Source: Bryoerythrophyllum caledonicum (taxonomy: Eukaryota > Streptophyta > Bryopsida > Pottiales > Pottiaceae). Taken from it: a DNA stretch of 64,000 bases. The stretch's first letter is position 1, and each line of letters starts with the position of its first letter. The notes below the pieces were generated by a model. The model was not told the origin of the DNA. It saw only the letters and a list, made by a program, of their open reading frames with translations, and did not search any database. Location of the stretch: contig OZ020522.1 in assembly GCA_963971425.1 (NCBI GenBank), positions 4,934,168 through 4,998,167 on the forward strand. Direction: 5' to 3'. The translations under genes were made by a program, and so were the position numbers. This document shows positions 10,912 through 23,599 of the stretch, piece after piece.

Positions 10912-12614
10912 GAATCGTATGGGCCTTTATCGGGAGTTTCGCCCATAGAGGGCCATTCATATCTATGAAAGTAATATGGGGTGGCATGGGCGTGTTTGTA
11001 TGGGTGTTCGGCATTCTTGTGGGTTTTTTCTCTTCCTTCCTTTGCTAGTTTGTCGGCTTGTTCATTGCCGTCGATATTAGCATGAGCTCGAACTTTGTGG
11101 AGTATAGTAATTTGTGTGCAATTTTGGAGCATTTCAACCATAGATGTGAGGATAGTTTTGTCCGGGTGACTGTTGTGTACAGTGGGATGTTTAATGTGTG
11201 TATTTAGAAGATATAGTACATTTATGCAATCTGTAAAAATGTGAGCCGATTCGTTTGGGTATTGAGTGGTGATAATCTTAAGGGTTTTGTGTGTAGCCAT
11301 CATTTCGGCTCTTAGAATATTTTGGAGTCCATGTAGTCTTTTGCCTAATCTTATTTGTTTGGTTGAATTGTATACCCCATAACCGGCTTTTTCTTGGTGC
11401 CAATGTCCCGGGCTTACTTCGGTTGGTTCTTTAAAGGAGCCGTCAATATAGTAGCTAAAGTTGGGGACAAATTTAAGGACAATATTAATTTGGTAGTTGG
11501 GGAGTGGGAGGCTCAATTCGGTAACTAGTAGTGCGGAGGTGTTTGTATGGGGGGTTTTAGACCATTTTTTGTTACGGTTTACATGGATTGAGATAGGTGT
11601 GGGTGGGGCAATTGCGGTGTATACCTTGTTAATGTTTAGATTTTTTGCTATCAAAGTGAGATGAGTGAGGTTTTCTAGAGTACCTATCTCTCGAGTTTGG
11701 TGATGTATACATAGAATTTGTAGGGTTGCTGGTTCAAGGCGGGGTGTTTGTATTTGCGGTGGTATAGTCGGTTCTTTGTATGTCATAGAGTCCGCTTCAA
11801 ATAGAACTATGATGTGAGAGTCCAGGAATGGGCCTCAATGTGGGTAGGAGTTGTGGTACCAATGCATGCCGGGAGTAATAATAATGGTGATGTTGTGGTT
11901 GGGATCATTGTTTGCCGCTAGGCGTGCCCAATGTGTTGCTTGTTGTGTTTCTTCTTCGTTGTGAAGGTGTGCAAGGCCTATTCCACTCCACTTACAATCA
12001 AAAGCTTTACCAAGAGAACCAAAGATCTTATCACGTTCGAATGGAGAGTAGAATTTTGAAATATTTATGGAGCATGTAACGGGGGATGAGAAGTAAGAAT
12101 GTGTGATATTCATAGATGTAATAAGGTAGTCTAAGATAGGATCGGATAATGTGTAGTGTGCATTTTTAAGGTGGTCATTTTTGGGTATTCGGTATTTATA
12201 TCTTTGATATAGCCAAACAATTTCAGTTTCAAATGTTTGGGGTATTGGTTCAATGTTAATGGGGGTTTGTAGTGCGTTGTGATATTGATTCCACAACCAT
12301 TGTAGTCTATCGAGTGGTATGGTTATTAGGTGTCTACCATTACCTTCGTATATGTCGGCATTATCTTGTTGTATTTTGATTGTATTTGTTTGTGCGAGGA
12401 TGTCAATTTCGGGGTTGCATTCGGTTGTAAAGATGTTGAGGAGGGGGATAATAAGAGGTGGCGTGACAAATCTTCTATCTTGAGGTTGTGCTTTGGGGTG
12501 GTGTAATTGTATGATATTCACGTAATAACTGTTTTGAGTTCTAAGGTAGTATTGTGTGAGGATTTCGGTGTTGTGTAAGGAAGCCTTTGGGTTGTGCCAA
12601 GGGAAAAGATTTAT
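10878..12614 (-). pseudogene. LINE ORF2 RNase H and linker
   Basis: A continuous minus-strand frame, broken by TAA at 12615-12617 and TGA at 11835-11837, contains a type I RNase H. All catalytic positions can be read: YIDGS, RAEMMA, FTDCIN, and HANIDGNEQADKLAK near the end. RNase H removes the RNA strand during retrotransposition. The domain itself (about 11480-10990) is uninterrupted, so it was lost late or is simply lucky. The upstream part is the linker after the RT thumb, with no domain recognised. The frame ends at TAA 10878 after a frameshift. Confidence 0.8.
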
Positions 12615-13655
12615 TTACGGGAGCCATTTGGTGTAGGTGGTGTTATTGTGGGGCCAATGGCATAGGTATGACGTATATTGTTTGCTTATGTTGTTGGAGT
12701 CATTGTACTTTCTATGTTTGTGTGCGGTTATTTTGTTTATTGGGTGCATGGAAGGATTTTTTAATATATGTGGTGGATGGGCGTATGGTCGTGAATGTGG
12801 CGGATTTAGAGGGATTAATGGGAGGTTGATGTTGGGGTGGATATCATTGTGGCCAACGATGTATGGGTCTTTAAGTGTGTAAGGTGGGGCGTGAGTGGTG
12901 CAAGGGTTCGGGCATATAGAGAGGCATGGAGGTTGACAAAATAATTGTTGAGCAATTTTTAGTGCACTTTTTATTAATTTCTGAGGGGTACCAATCAAAT
13001 GTTTTGTAGCTCTTGTCATCCATAAGTTGTGTTCCATTTGGTAGTGTAATTTGTTTTAGATCGGTAATGTTTGTGGAAAAAAGTTTTTGTAGGAGTTTGG
13101 CGGATAAGTGTCGGTCAAGTCTAGGGAGGTTATATATTTCATTTGCCCAATTTTGTTCAAGCGGTGCGGGGTCTAGTAGGAAGTCTTCTAGTGTACTTTT
13201 TAGAAATGTTTGGCCTTCTGTTTTGAGTAGAAAAAGTGTGTGGGTAATAGGAGACCGAAGGCAATCAGATTTTTTAAGTCTTTGGAGGTATTGTGCTCCT
13301 CCGTAAATGGCAAGGATGTGCCGAAGGAGTCCACTGTAAATTAGTCCTAGTCTTCCCTTGTCGTTAAGTGCATTTTGGAGTTGTTCTCCAATGCAACGTA
13401 GATAGGCATTTTTTAGGGAAAAAGTTCTAATCCGAATAGTTCGTGGGGGAGTTGTGTTATGACATTGGGCGTGCAATTAGGGAGTCCGTATACTCTCTTT
13501 GTATGGCTATGATTTTTTTATCAAGTTTGTTTATGGCGGGCATGGAATAAGGGACCGCATAGAAACTATATGAGATACCCGGTCGTATGACGGTATCTAT
13601 CATTTTTATTTTTTGTTGCAATGTGGCCGGTGTAGAAGTTGCAAATATATTTTGT
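12615..13655 (-). pseudogene. LINE ORF2 post-RT segment
   Basis: Minus-strand frames at 13650-13480 (VIRPGISYSFYAVPYSMP, then KLDKKIIAIQREY), 13476-12871 and 13037-12615 read as the region after the RT in LINE proteins, broken by a TAA and a frameshift near 12950-13030. The first motif series is typical of the thumb and connection region. The order and strand fit the flanking RT and RNase H parts. Confidence 0.65.
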
Positions 13656-14330
13656 GGTTAATCACTAGTTGAGTATTGGTAGTTTTGGGAACTAGGTTTA
13701 TGGTTAGTCAATTTAGTTGTTAATAGTAGGAACTTCGATGAACAAGTGGTTAAGGAACCAAAGGTTGTAAACCTTTGGTATCTGCCAGCCGATGTTCCAT
13801 TGTTTGGTAGGATAAAGAGTTTGAGGAAGATGAATTCGAGGCCAGACTGTGATAGTCGTAAGCCGGGGCAAGCTTGGTGCTACCTCTTTGTTTTCTTTGA
13901 ATTTTCTATTTTCTTTTGTAGGATTGTGTTTAAGATGAAGTATGAATGGAATTGGAGTTAAAAAAGTGTGATTGCGTGATTGGAGTTGAAGTTTATGAGC
14001 ATTGTGTGAGAATTGTGAAGATAGAAAAGTTAGAGAATGGAATTGTGAAAGTGAAGAGATTGTAATCTCTGTGAATGAATTGGTTATTGAAAGTGATTAC
14101 GGGAAGATAATCACGCATTATTGAGTATACTGTACTGTGATTACAGTGAAGAAAAGAGAAATTGACATGATTATGAGATCATGAAGGAAGAGAATTGGAA
14201 ATGTTAGGTTTAGAGTGATGCAAGAGAGAGTGATTGAGTGATAGAAATTGTTAAGAGAAGTTAGGAAGCAAGAGTGTAAGCAATCGTGACAATAACATAG
14301 TGGCATTCATATAAACAATCTTTCCCCGCG
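13656..14330. other. Insertion splitting the LINE RT from the post-RT part
   Basis: LINE coding similarity stops near 14400 and resumes near 13650, leaving about 0.7 kb of unrelated AT-rich DNA. It contains a 7-bp perfect stem with a 7-base loop (CCAAAGG TTGTAAA CCTTTGG near 13758-13778). It also has many GAATTG/GTGATT-like phrases on the plus strand between 13960 and 14290. No coding region or recognised family was found. It may be a solo LTR or a non-autonomous element. The exact borders and any target duplication could not be fixed. Confidence 0.4.
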
Positions 14331-15270
14331 AACGAATCCACCTATATTGATTTGGTGCTTTGGATTTATTTCCAATCTAACCAAAACGATAACTACAGCC
14401 GGGCATAGTGTAAGTTCATTGCATTGTTTAATAAGTTTTGAAATAGTAGCGTGAGTTTGAATTTTCCATTTTAACGATGGGACTAGGTTTATTCCAAGGT
14501 ATATGTAGGGTTGGTTTTGGTTTAGTACCGGAATTGGTTGGTTACGATAGTGGATATTGGTAGCTTGGATAAGGGCTTTGAAGGCGGTCGGATTTCTTTT
14601 GGATTTGTTTGGGCATCCAGTTACTGCACATTTGTGGACCCCAAGTTCCATCCCGGTCCATAGACAAAATTTGTCTATTTTGCCTAATTGAATTTGGAGT
14701 GATTTAAGACGTCCGGAAATGGTTGCTAGATCGTCGGCATATGCGGCCGAGTTTATGGTGACTTTTGAAGTCAATGTAGAGTATGTAAATGTCTTTATTA
14801 GTAAATTTGGCATCCTCAAGAGCGGCAATGAGGGTTTGTAGTTGCCGTGTGGTACTTCTCTCGGCTCTAAACCCTTCTTGGCTTTTGTGTAATATTTGGT
14901 GTATTTCCCCGTAGGCCGATAATATTGATGTAAGTGTACTAGTATATAATTTGTAAATGGTGTTAGCTAAGGCAATAGGTCGGTGGTTAGATAGCACGGA
15001 TGGGTTGCCTTTTTTGTATAATAAGATTGTTAAGCTTGTTTTCCAAGATGCTGGGATGGATTTTTGTTTGTAGCAATGAAGGAAGAATAATGATAGAAGG
15101 TCGTGGAATCTTGGGGGCATGTTTTTTAAAAGTGAGTTAGGTATATGGTCCGGGCCGGGGGCTTTGTTGGTTCCCAAATTTTTTAGGCACATGTTGTATG
15201 TGTCTCTGATATAATATGTGTGGAGAGGTGTTGTTGGTTCGCCTCTTTTATCAATAGTAAATCCGTCCAT
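14331..15270 (-). pseudogene. LINE reverse transcriptase, internally deleted
   Basis: The RT motifs appear in order: NKAPGPDHIPNSLLKNM, then SNHRPIALANTIYKL, then QEGFRAERSTTRQLQTL, then YILYIDFKS (motif A, catalytic D). Immediately afterwards, in another frame, comes AYADDLA (motif C), then GMELGVHKC and YLGINL. Motif B and the ~60-80 residues that normally separate A from C are missing. The junction near 14760 therefore marks an internal deletion with a frameshift, and the enzyme cannot be active. Confidence 0.85.
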
Positions 15271-17520
15271 ATCATGCCACGGGTATTGCCTAACTCCGCA
15301 CGTGCATGTTGGTGTATGTTGTGGTTGGAAGTGACATGGGGGGGTGGTTGGTCTATTGTTTATGGATTGTTGAAAATGTATTTCGTTTGCGATGTCATTT
15401 GGGCTGGTTAAAATGTTGTTGTTTTGATCTAGAATGCAATCCAGTGGCAGGTTTGTGTTATTTTTAAAGACTTGCCTATTAATATTTTTTGGGCTAGTTT
15501 TGTATAATTGACGATATTCAAAGATGGCTTTTTTGACACATCCTCTTGCATATTTTATAGTAATTTTCCGAGCTTCTTTGTTGGCAATTTTTGCAATGAT
15601 TGCAATGTCTTTTAGCCAGTCTTCGTGAGGGGTGTTGGGTAGTGGTACTTGTGGAATTTGAGGGTGTCGAAGGTTTTGTAGTTCTGAGAGTATGGGGTGG
15701 GTTCGCCAATTTTGGTTAGTTTTAGCAATATAAATTGTTTTACGAATAGTGTGATATGTGACAAGATGTTGTTTCCACTTTTTGGCTAGTTTTCTCAGGA
15801 GATACCCCCCTTGTTTCGAGGTTCTAGGTATGAGTTGTGGGATCGGGGGCGCTTTACAAGTCTTTTCTAGTGTAGTAGATATTTCATTAATAAGTTTATG
15901 AAGAGTTGTGCAAGCTTCTTGCCATTGTAGGTGTGTGAGGTGTTGGTGGTTAGAAAGAGTATCTGTAAGAGAGTCTATTATTAGTGAGTTTTTTTCAAAG
16001 AATATTGTATTAAAGTTAACAAGGTTTTCTTTTGGAATGGGGTTTATTATTTTAATATCATTTAAGTTGATGGTAGTGGGAGGTCTACTTATAAGGGTGT
16101 TGTGAGGTATATTGAGTTGGATTGGGAAGTGGTCCGAGTTTAGGTTGGTTGTGGTATTGGTGATAGATGTGTATCAAGTATGATTAGGTGTTTTAATGTA
16201 AAATCCGTCAATTAGGCTAGTGTGTGTGTAATTAAGTCCACCTTGACGAGAGTATTGTGTATCAGTTGGGATTAAATATAATTCTAGTTCATCCGTATAA
16301 TTTTGCTATTGATAGTCTATGTCGAATGGGGGGGTAAGAACCTCTCCGTTTTGTCGTCCAATAAGGGCGATATCTCGGTTAAAGTCTCCGCAAAATATTA
16401 TTGTATGGTTAGTGTGTGTATTTATTTGTGAAGTGATGGAATTTTGGATCTCTAGAATAAGCCTAGAGTCTTCTGTATGGGAAGGCATGTATAGATGAAG
16501 AATGAGCCATGGTTGGAGGGATCGGTTAGTAATTTCAATAATTTGAAGATATGGTGATATATTAGCCGGGGTAGGGATTTTAGTAATATTCCCGAGAAAA
16601 GCATACGATTGGTGTATGAGCATGAGTAGACCTCCTCTTGTCGGTGTATATGGCCTTCGTTGTTGGATACATCGTGTGAGAGAATGAGTGTTGTTGAATA
16701 TAAGTTTATGATCAGGGAATATTTTTTGGATGTATTTTGTGGATTTAGTAGCGATTAGTTTAGTTTCTTGTATGGCAATTATGGCGGGTGGTGTGTTGGT
16801 GTGGGCGGTTAGGTTGTGGATGCATGGTAAAGCAATGTTTAACGTTGAGGCGTTCCATGTAATTATATATGTGTTTCTATTGTCTGTATTGTCGTGGTTA
16901 CAAGTTGGAGGGGAAATGTAGGCGGGTGTCGGGGTGGGGTGCGTATAATCATGGATTGGTTCAAAGCATCTAAGAGCTTCAAGGATAAGATTGTGCGGGA
17001 AGTAGGAAAATTTTAGTTGTAGTTCATCGGGGGACGGGGGTGGGGTTTGGCTATGAATAAAGTTATATAGGTCATTGTGCAGATAGGTTTTGTGTTCAAG
17101 AAGGTGTTGATTTTCCTCTAGGAATTTGGTGTATGGGTGGTGTGTATCTATATGTCTTTCAAGGGAATTATGTAGAGAGGATAGGGTGTTTAGTAGTATA
17201 TTTGTCCAATGTGTTGGGTTTGCGTTGGTAGAATGTTGGTTGGTGATATTGTTGCATTCGTCTATTGAAGGGTGGAGGGTGGTAATTATGGCGAATAAGA
17301 TATGTGTGGATGGGTGGTTGTTTTTTTTATGTATGTAGCGAGAAATGTTGGGGTAGAGGGTGGAATAAGTTTGGTGAAGAATGTGATTATTTTTTAGAAG
17401 TGGTGCAAAAGAAGATGCTAAGTGTTGATATTCGGGGTGGAGTTTTATAGTATTTGGAATGAAATATATATTTGATAATCTTTTGTGTATATTTGGATGG
17501 TTGTGGAAGACATTTGGCAT
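15271..17520 (-). pseudogene. LINE ORF2 N-terminus and APE-type endonuclease
   Basis: The 404-codon frame at 16306-17520 starts with about 200 residues of Asn/His/Thr-rich sequence without a recognised domain. It continues into an exonuclease-endonuclease-phosphatase fold: TWNASTLN, AIIAIQETKL, FCGDFN. The frame stops at TAG 16306-16308 and then TGA near 16165, but the same frame continues to NSDHFPIQLN, the SDH motif. The endonuclease nicks target DNA to prime reverse transcription. From 16100 down to 15270 the linker to the RT is badly decayed. Confidence 0.8.
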
Positions 17521-17609
17521 TGGGCCGGGGTTAGTTTCTATGTCTCCGCAAAGTGTAATTAATAGTTTGTAATAAGTAATGTTTATGGTTACTAGTGGGA
17601 GGGATGTGG

Positions 17610-17831
<222 letters not shown>

Positions 17832-18185
17832 TTTGTTGTTGTTGTTATGTTTCATTTTGTATTTGTGTTTGTATTTTATTACATTTCTTGTTTTAAGTTT
17901 GTTTTTTATCTTGTTTTTGTTTTGGTTTTGTTTTCTTTTTGTTTTGTGTTGTAGTATATAGGTATATTATGGTATTTTGTTTTATTTGTAATTTTGAGTT
18001 TGTTTTTGTTACTATTATTTTATTATATTTTTTGTTTTTTCTTTGTTTTATTTTGTAGTATATAAATATACTATCATATAATTTTTTATTTTTTTGTATG
18101 TATATATTTTTTATTTTATTATTAATATGTGTTTTAGTATATATATATACTATGGTGTGTTTGGTTATAGCGTTGTTTGACGCTA

Positions 18186-19927
18186 TTAGTTTGACGTGTC
18201 CATCTTGCTTTCAATGACTCGTTGTTCTCGTTTCGATGCTTGTGTTTCCGCGGCCATGATGGTTGCAATGAGTTGAGACCTGAGAGTTGACATTTCCCCC
18301 CTTAGGGATTTTACTGTGTTTGCTTGTACCAAATCAGCATATTGTCTTGCTTCTTCAACGATTTCCCCTTTCATGACCTTCATTTCTTTTCGGAGTTGTT
18401 GTAGAGTGACACCGTTGCTCTTGTTTGGGCCATTTTCCATCGCAATTACTGCGTTTGCTACAGCCGAGTTTACATCTGTGAACCCTGGTTTTGTTAATTC
18501 ATCCACAGTTGATTTGTTGCTTCCATCCAAGCTTTTGGGATGGGGGTAAACATGATGTATTTACCATGGAGTTTTTTACTTTGTTTGACAAATTTTTTAT
18601 ACACCGCTGCGTTTAGGCATTCAATGTTGCAAGTTCCTACATGTCGTCCATGCTCGAGTTTGAAGAATGTATCAACCACATTCTCCTCTCCGAGTATAGA
18701 TTTTATTCCATCCACTAGTTCTTTTTCGCTTTTTGTTTTATTGAGGTTTTTTGCAATGAGAATCAGACAATTCTTTTTTGCAATCTCATCCTCATCCATC
18801 TTCCGGGTTGCAAAGACCGGTACAAAAATCTCATTGTCAAAGGAGATTTTGTAGTCCTTTACTTTGGCCGCTTGTATTGGGGATGGAGTTTTGACCCATG
18901 CAAACTCAAAGAATCCTTTCCCTTCGACCCCTATCACTTCAAAATCATAGCCTCTTGCAAAGCTATCTCTCACAACTTCGGCATGAAGGTCATATGATTC
19001 TTTGTTGACAAGACTAGGCCCGGATATTTTAACTGATAATAGATGAGAGAAGGCTAGGGCATCATATGACTTGCATATTTTCCCTTTGTGTGGGATTTCT
19101 TCATTCAAAGTGAGAATGAAGGGCCTCAATCCTTGCAACAATTCTTTATCATCTTTTTCAGGGTTTTTTAGGTGTAATTTGATAACCCCATTCCATTTTT
19201 TAGATTGGTGATAGCAAAAAATTGCAATTGGTTCACCAATTCTAGTACCAAGAAGGATCCCCATGTCTTTTAGCCTTGCTTTTGTCATGTCTAACACAAC
19301 CTCTTTTGTCCATATTTGATCACCAAGTTCAAAATGAATTGAAACTTGGTAATCTAAGGCAAATCCACTTTCATCTACCTCAACTTCACTTGGAAGTTGG
19401 GTGAGATTGAAGTGGTTACGAGCCTTCCCGTCGACCCTTTTTGTGGTCCATTGCTCTTGTGGAACAAATGGGAAAGAAGGAAGTGCTTCGAAGCATTCAG
19501 CTGCCTCTTTTTGACTTAGACCATCTTCTAGTAATTTTTCTATAGCAACTACAGGTACTTTTGGGCTGCCCCTCTTTCTTGCAAAGATATTCATTGTGTT
19601 GAATCCTAGCCAATATTCAGTGTAAGGCAAACTGGTTGCCTTCACCTTTTTTTGGGTGGTACTTGCAACTGTAAAAGCATTCTGAGGTTCATTCATAGCA
19701 TATGGACTTTCCTCAACTACTTCAACAAACAACCTCTTGGAGGGGGTGGTCGTGGTTTGAGCCATACTGTAGATAAAAGCAATAGTATTGCTGGGAGTAA
19801 TAAAGAGGTTTACTATAGCTTTACACCTTATCACCTTGTCTCTAGCTTCTTCCCCCAATATGTATTGGAGGCTTGGTGAAGCTAATAAGATCAAGGAGTA
19901 TAGAACAACTATATAGATATCATGCAA
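18186..19927 (-). CDS. LINE ORF1-like protein with RRM-like and coiled-coil parts
   Basis: A 477-codon uninterrupted frame (18494-19927) probably starts at the Met of MAQTTTTPSKRLFVEVVEE, near 19765. Its last third reads KNCLILIAKNLNKTKSEKEL and, ~40 residues later, GTCNIECLNAAVYKKFV, the beta-alpha-beta pattern of an RRM. It ends in TAA. A second frame (18186-18530) overlaps its tail and encodes a charged, coiled-coil-like stretch (QQLRKEMKVMKGEIVEEARQ). A one-base slip near 18500-18530 would join them. LINE ORF1 proteins are RNA-binding chaperones with an RRM and a coiled coil, though usually with the coiled coil N-terminal; here it is C-terminal. The intact frame contrasts with the wrecked ORF2. 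Confidence 0.65.
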
Positions 19928-21885
19928 ACATTGGACTTGACCAATGTTATCTAGAAATTCTAGTTGAAAGAGTTAAGGATTATGTTTTTTAGTGACTTTT
20001 ATGCACACACACACGTGAAAGGTGCCAAAAAGGTGGTCACCTCCCCAGATGGATAACTTTAATATTAAGGTATGTGTACAAGTTCCTAGGTTTGCATAAT
20101 AAACCCAATGGTGGCAAAGACTAACAATCTGTGAAGAAAGTGGTAGAGAATTATGACTTGGTTGTGTAGACTTTGCTTGTATGTGGTATTGCCAAGCGTT
20201 TCTTGTCTTCCTACTATTGTTGTTTGGGCAACATGTGTTGGCTAGGTGCAGCAGGGGCTTGTCCTTCGGGTCTCCAGGGGTTTCTGGGTTAGGCCGTTGT
20301 GGTAGGGTCTCTGGGCTTCGGCTGGTGCTGATACAAAGCTGCTACTGTGACCAGCTGTTGACCTTCTCGTTCGGTGGCTCTTGCTGCTAATGGTTCTAGG
20401 TCTTCTGTACTCGTAGCTTCGGCAGGTGCGTGGCTTCTTCACAGCTCCGGTATTCGAGCTCCTAGTGCAGCTCCGATATTCGTACCACTGCGTGAGACGG
20501 CCTCCCTTGAGCGCAGCACTTGCGGGCAATTGGTTTACGTCTATTTTAGTTGCCTCCTCTTGGGTCCCGGCTGTGTTCTTGGAGCCGTTGCTGGCTCCTA
20601 CGGCAGTATTTTTGGAGCCGTTGTTGGCTCCTCTGTTGTGAGCGTTTGTCTCTGGTCTTCTAAGCCTCGAGCCGTTGCTGGAGCCGTATCGTCTCTTGGG
20701 TGATTCGGGGTTGTGTCGTCTCTTGGGTGGTTCAGGGCGATCCCTCCTTGAGGGTTTCGGCGATGTGAGCGCGGGACTTGCTTCCTCCTGTTGTGCAGCC
20801 TCAGGACATGCGCCTCTGTGGATTGTGTGTAGGTGCGGCGAGCTCGTGCCACCGGTGTGCGCTGCAGATGCGAGTCTCCTTTTGCTGCTCTGCTGTGGCG
20901 TGGATGTGAGGGCGGTTTTGAAAAAGGTCGCTCTGACTGCACGCTGGGGCGACGCGCTACAATGCCTTCGACCTCCGATTCCAAGTGTTGGCACTGAGAA
21001 AAACGCCGACCAGAGTGCGGGTAGGGTTCAATGTTGCTGTCTTGTTTTGTATGCGTATCGCTGATCTCCGTATGCGAGCGTGTGGTCGCGTCTTCTCTTG
21101 GTCCTCAGCTGGTACGTTTGGGCCTCTTCTGATCTATGCAGCGTGACTTTTTGCAGATACCACGAGATCTGGGAGGATTGTGTCAACATCAAATGAGAAT
21201 TAATCAGTGTTGGAGCAATCAAAAAACAATACATTGAGATCTCCAAGAGAGGAGTAGATGAAACTTCACAAATGGGGGGCGTCCTTGGGGGATGTCGGCG
21301 CGACGATTTCTACTCTTGTCGTTCACTCTTCAGGTGCGTGTCCTCTTGAGGTGTGCGAGTGGAGAACTGATCGCGAGGAGCTGAGAGAGAGTATGCGTGC
21401 AGTGGTACGGAGTAAGAGGGTTTGATAGTGGGGTGTACGCGTATTATATACCTTGTTGTGTGTTGTCTCTTGGTGGATGTAGTTGATGAAAGTTTTCGTT
21501 GCTGAGCTTGTGGTAGTTTAGGGCTAGTTCTCACACTGCACCGTTTGCTGTGTCGACTAGGGTTTTGCTGTAGTGGCTCTTGGTAGCACCTTCTTGTGGC
21601 TTTCATGGTTTCTATGCTGCACCAATTTTCATTCAAAGAGGATTTACAGGGAAAGAGGGACAAAGATGTTAAAGTGGTTGGGGTTCTTACCTTAGTGTTC
21701 ACGTACCTGATTGTTGTATGGTGTAGTGATGTCTTGTGTTTGTGTTGGTGTTGGTGTACTTGGGATTGTAGGTGCTGGCGTTGTTTTGGTGCTTCTCCTA
21801 CTGCTGCTGCTATCATACTGGTTGCCTTTGCTGCTGCTCCTGCTCCTGTTGGCGTCCGATTTTCAGTTTCAGTTTCTTCCTTGTC
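19928..21885. other. GC-richer region without a secure gene
   Basis: From about 20180 the composition shifts to GC-richer, CT/GT-biased sequence with open frames on both strands (for example 250 codons at 20242-20994 minus and 129 at 20675-21064 plus). None has a domain, and both strands look equally open, as biased DNA tends to. This may be the 5' leader of the LINE or an unrelated insertion. A CA run lies at about 20005-20015. Confidence 0.4.
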
Positions 21886-22740
21886 TGCGGCTGGGGTCTC
21901 TTGATTTCCGATGCGGGATGTTGTTGTGAGAAATTGGTTGGCATCAGTTGGGGTCGTGTGGCTTCTGATCGTGTGGAGGTAAGTGGGCTTGCAGATCTGA
22001 TCCCATTTTCTTGCTGTCTTGGTAGTCTTGGATTCCGCTCTCGTCCCTGTTGTTGTTCATGATGTCATGTTTCCTGATGTCTCCGCAGCTGCAGGGGCGT
22101 CGTTTCTTCCTTGTCTGCGTCTGGGGCCTCTTGATTTTCGGTGCGGGATGTTGTGAGTAATTGGCTGGCATCAGCTGGGGTCGCGTGGCTCCTGATCGTG
22201 TGGAGGTAAGTGGGCTTGCAGATCTGATCCCATTTTCTTGCTGTCTTGGTAGTCTTGGATTCCACTCTCGACCCTGTTGTTGTTCCTAATGTCATGTTTC
22301 CTGATGTCTCCGCAGCTGCAGGGGTATCGTTGTTGTTCATGTGTTCGTTAGCCGATATGTGATCCACGCTCCAGGGGCGTTGTTTCTTCCTTGTTTGCGT
22401 GTTTCTTGATGTTTCCTGATGTCTCCTCAATTGCACGGGCGTCGTTTCTTCCTTGTCTGCGTCTGGGGCCTCTTGATTTTCGGTGCGGGATGTTGTGAGT
22501 AATTGGCTGGCATCAGCTGGGGTCGCGTGGCTCCTGATCGTGTGGAGGTAAGTAGGCTTACAGATATGATCGCATATTCTTGTTGTTTTGGTAGTTTTGG
22601 ATTCCACTCTCGTCCATGTTGTTGTTCCTGATGTCATGTTTTCTGATGTCTCTGCAACTCTAGGGGCGTCGTTGATGCTCATGTGCTCATCAGCCGATAT
22701 CAGATCCACGCTCCACTTTCCTAGTTGACTTTTCATGGCT
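21886..22740. repeat. Tandem repeats of ~230-340 bp upstream of the LINE
   Basis: The phrase GGCATCAGYTGGGGTCG recurs at about 21940, 22167 and 22509, each time followed by GTGGAGGTAAGT, then TTGCAGATCTGATC or a close variant, and then by TTCTTCCTTGTCTGCG. The last two starts are 342 bp apart, a multiple of three, so a 223-codon minus-strand frame stays open across them. Tandem monomers upstream of ORF1 are known as promoter units in some L1 LINEs; whether these serve that role is inference. Confidence 0.7.
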
Positions 22741-23599
22741 GCTCTAGGGACTTCAGCGCTTTGTTGTTGTAGCCAACTGCATCTTTCCTTGTGTTTGGGG
22801 CGCCGAGTGTTGTCGCAGCTACTGATACTGTGAAATTAGATGTATTCTCTCTTCGATTTGAACTTGTAGATTCCAATCTGTATGTGCCGTTGTTTTGCTT
22901 CTGTGATGGCTCGGATCTTGCTTTCGTTGTTGTAGATGTGTCCCATCTTGTTGTTACCAATGTTGAGTGTTGCGAGTCTTATCTTGGCATTATCCTATGC
23001 GCTTTCTTCTCTAGGGCTAGATATCCTAACATTCATTCTATGAAAGCAACTTTTAAGTAATGCAAAATAACAAATGGTCAAGTGAAACTTACCTGGCTTT
23101 GTGTCGCATCTGTCTCTCTGTCTCCGGCCCTTGCGTTGTATTCTCTGCATGTTGTTGCTGTTGTGCTTGCCTCCGGCCTGGGGGACTTGGGCGTTTAGTG
23201 GTATAGCATTGTCTGGTAACTAAGATTTAGATCTAGATCTGGTGTGGATAGGTGTTTGTCAAACTAGATCTAGGTTGTTCCAACACTGAGCCCACTCCAG
23301 ATCCTCGCCAGAGCTTTCTCAAGTTCAATGTGTCACCTATCCAACTGCAGATCAGCCAAATCTAAAGCTATGATCCCTTCCAACATTCTATACAATGCTT
23401 AAGTCCACTAGCAACAAAGAAGGTACACCAAGCGGGATCTACAATGAGGCCCAGCAACTCTCAAAGTTCTTGCAACCCGTGTTTGCACCTAACACCCAAG
23501 TCCCTCCTCACTAGAAAACGCGGAGCTACTCCTCACTCATCTCAACCCTGAATCCACCAAGTCTTTCCCAAAAAAAAAAAAAAAAAAAACAAACATTCT
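22741..23599. other. Spacer with a plus-strand poly(A) tract
   Basis: No gene is recognised. A run of about 20 A residues at about 23571-23590 could be the 3' tail of a short retroposed sequence on the plus strand that starts near 23230, but no head or target duplication was found. Several AGATCTAG phrases lie at 23225-23275. Confidence 0.4.

Noticed and set aside
13729-13798. tRNA-Tyr-like hairpin with GTA in a 7-base loop
   Set aside because: The anticodon-like stem-loop and partly paired ends are present, but there is no T arm or B box and the stem is 7 bp; it is not a tRNA gene.
20242-21064. Overlapping frames of 250, 128 and 129 codons on both strands
   Set aside because: Both strands are equally open in composition-biased DNA and no domain is recognisable.
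21960-22560. Micro-introns in the tandem repeats (GTAAGT followed by TTGCAG)
   Set aside because: The sites are only about 16 bases apart; no intron can be that short, so the likeness is accidental.
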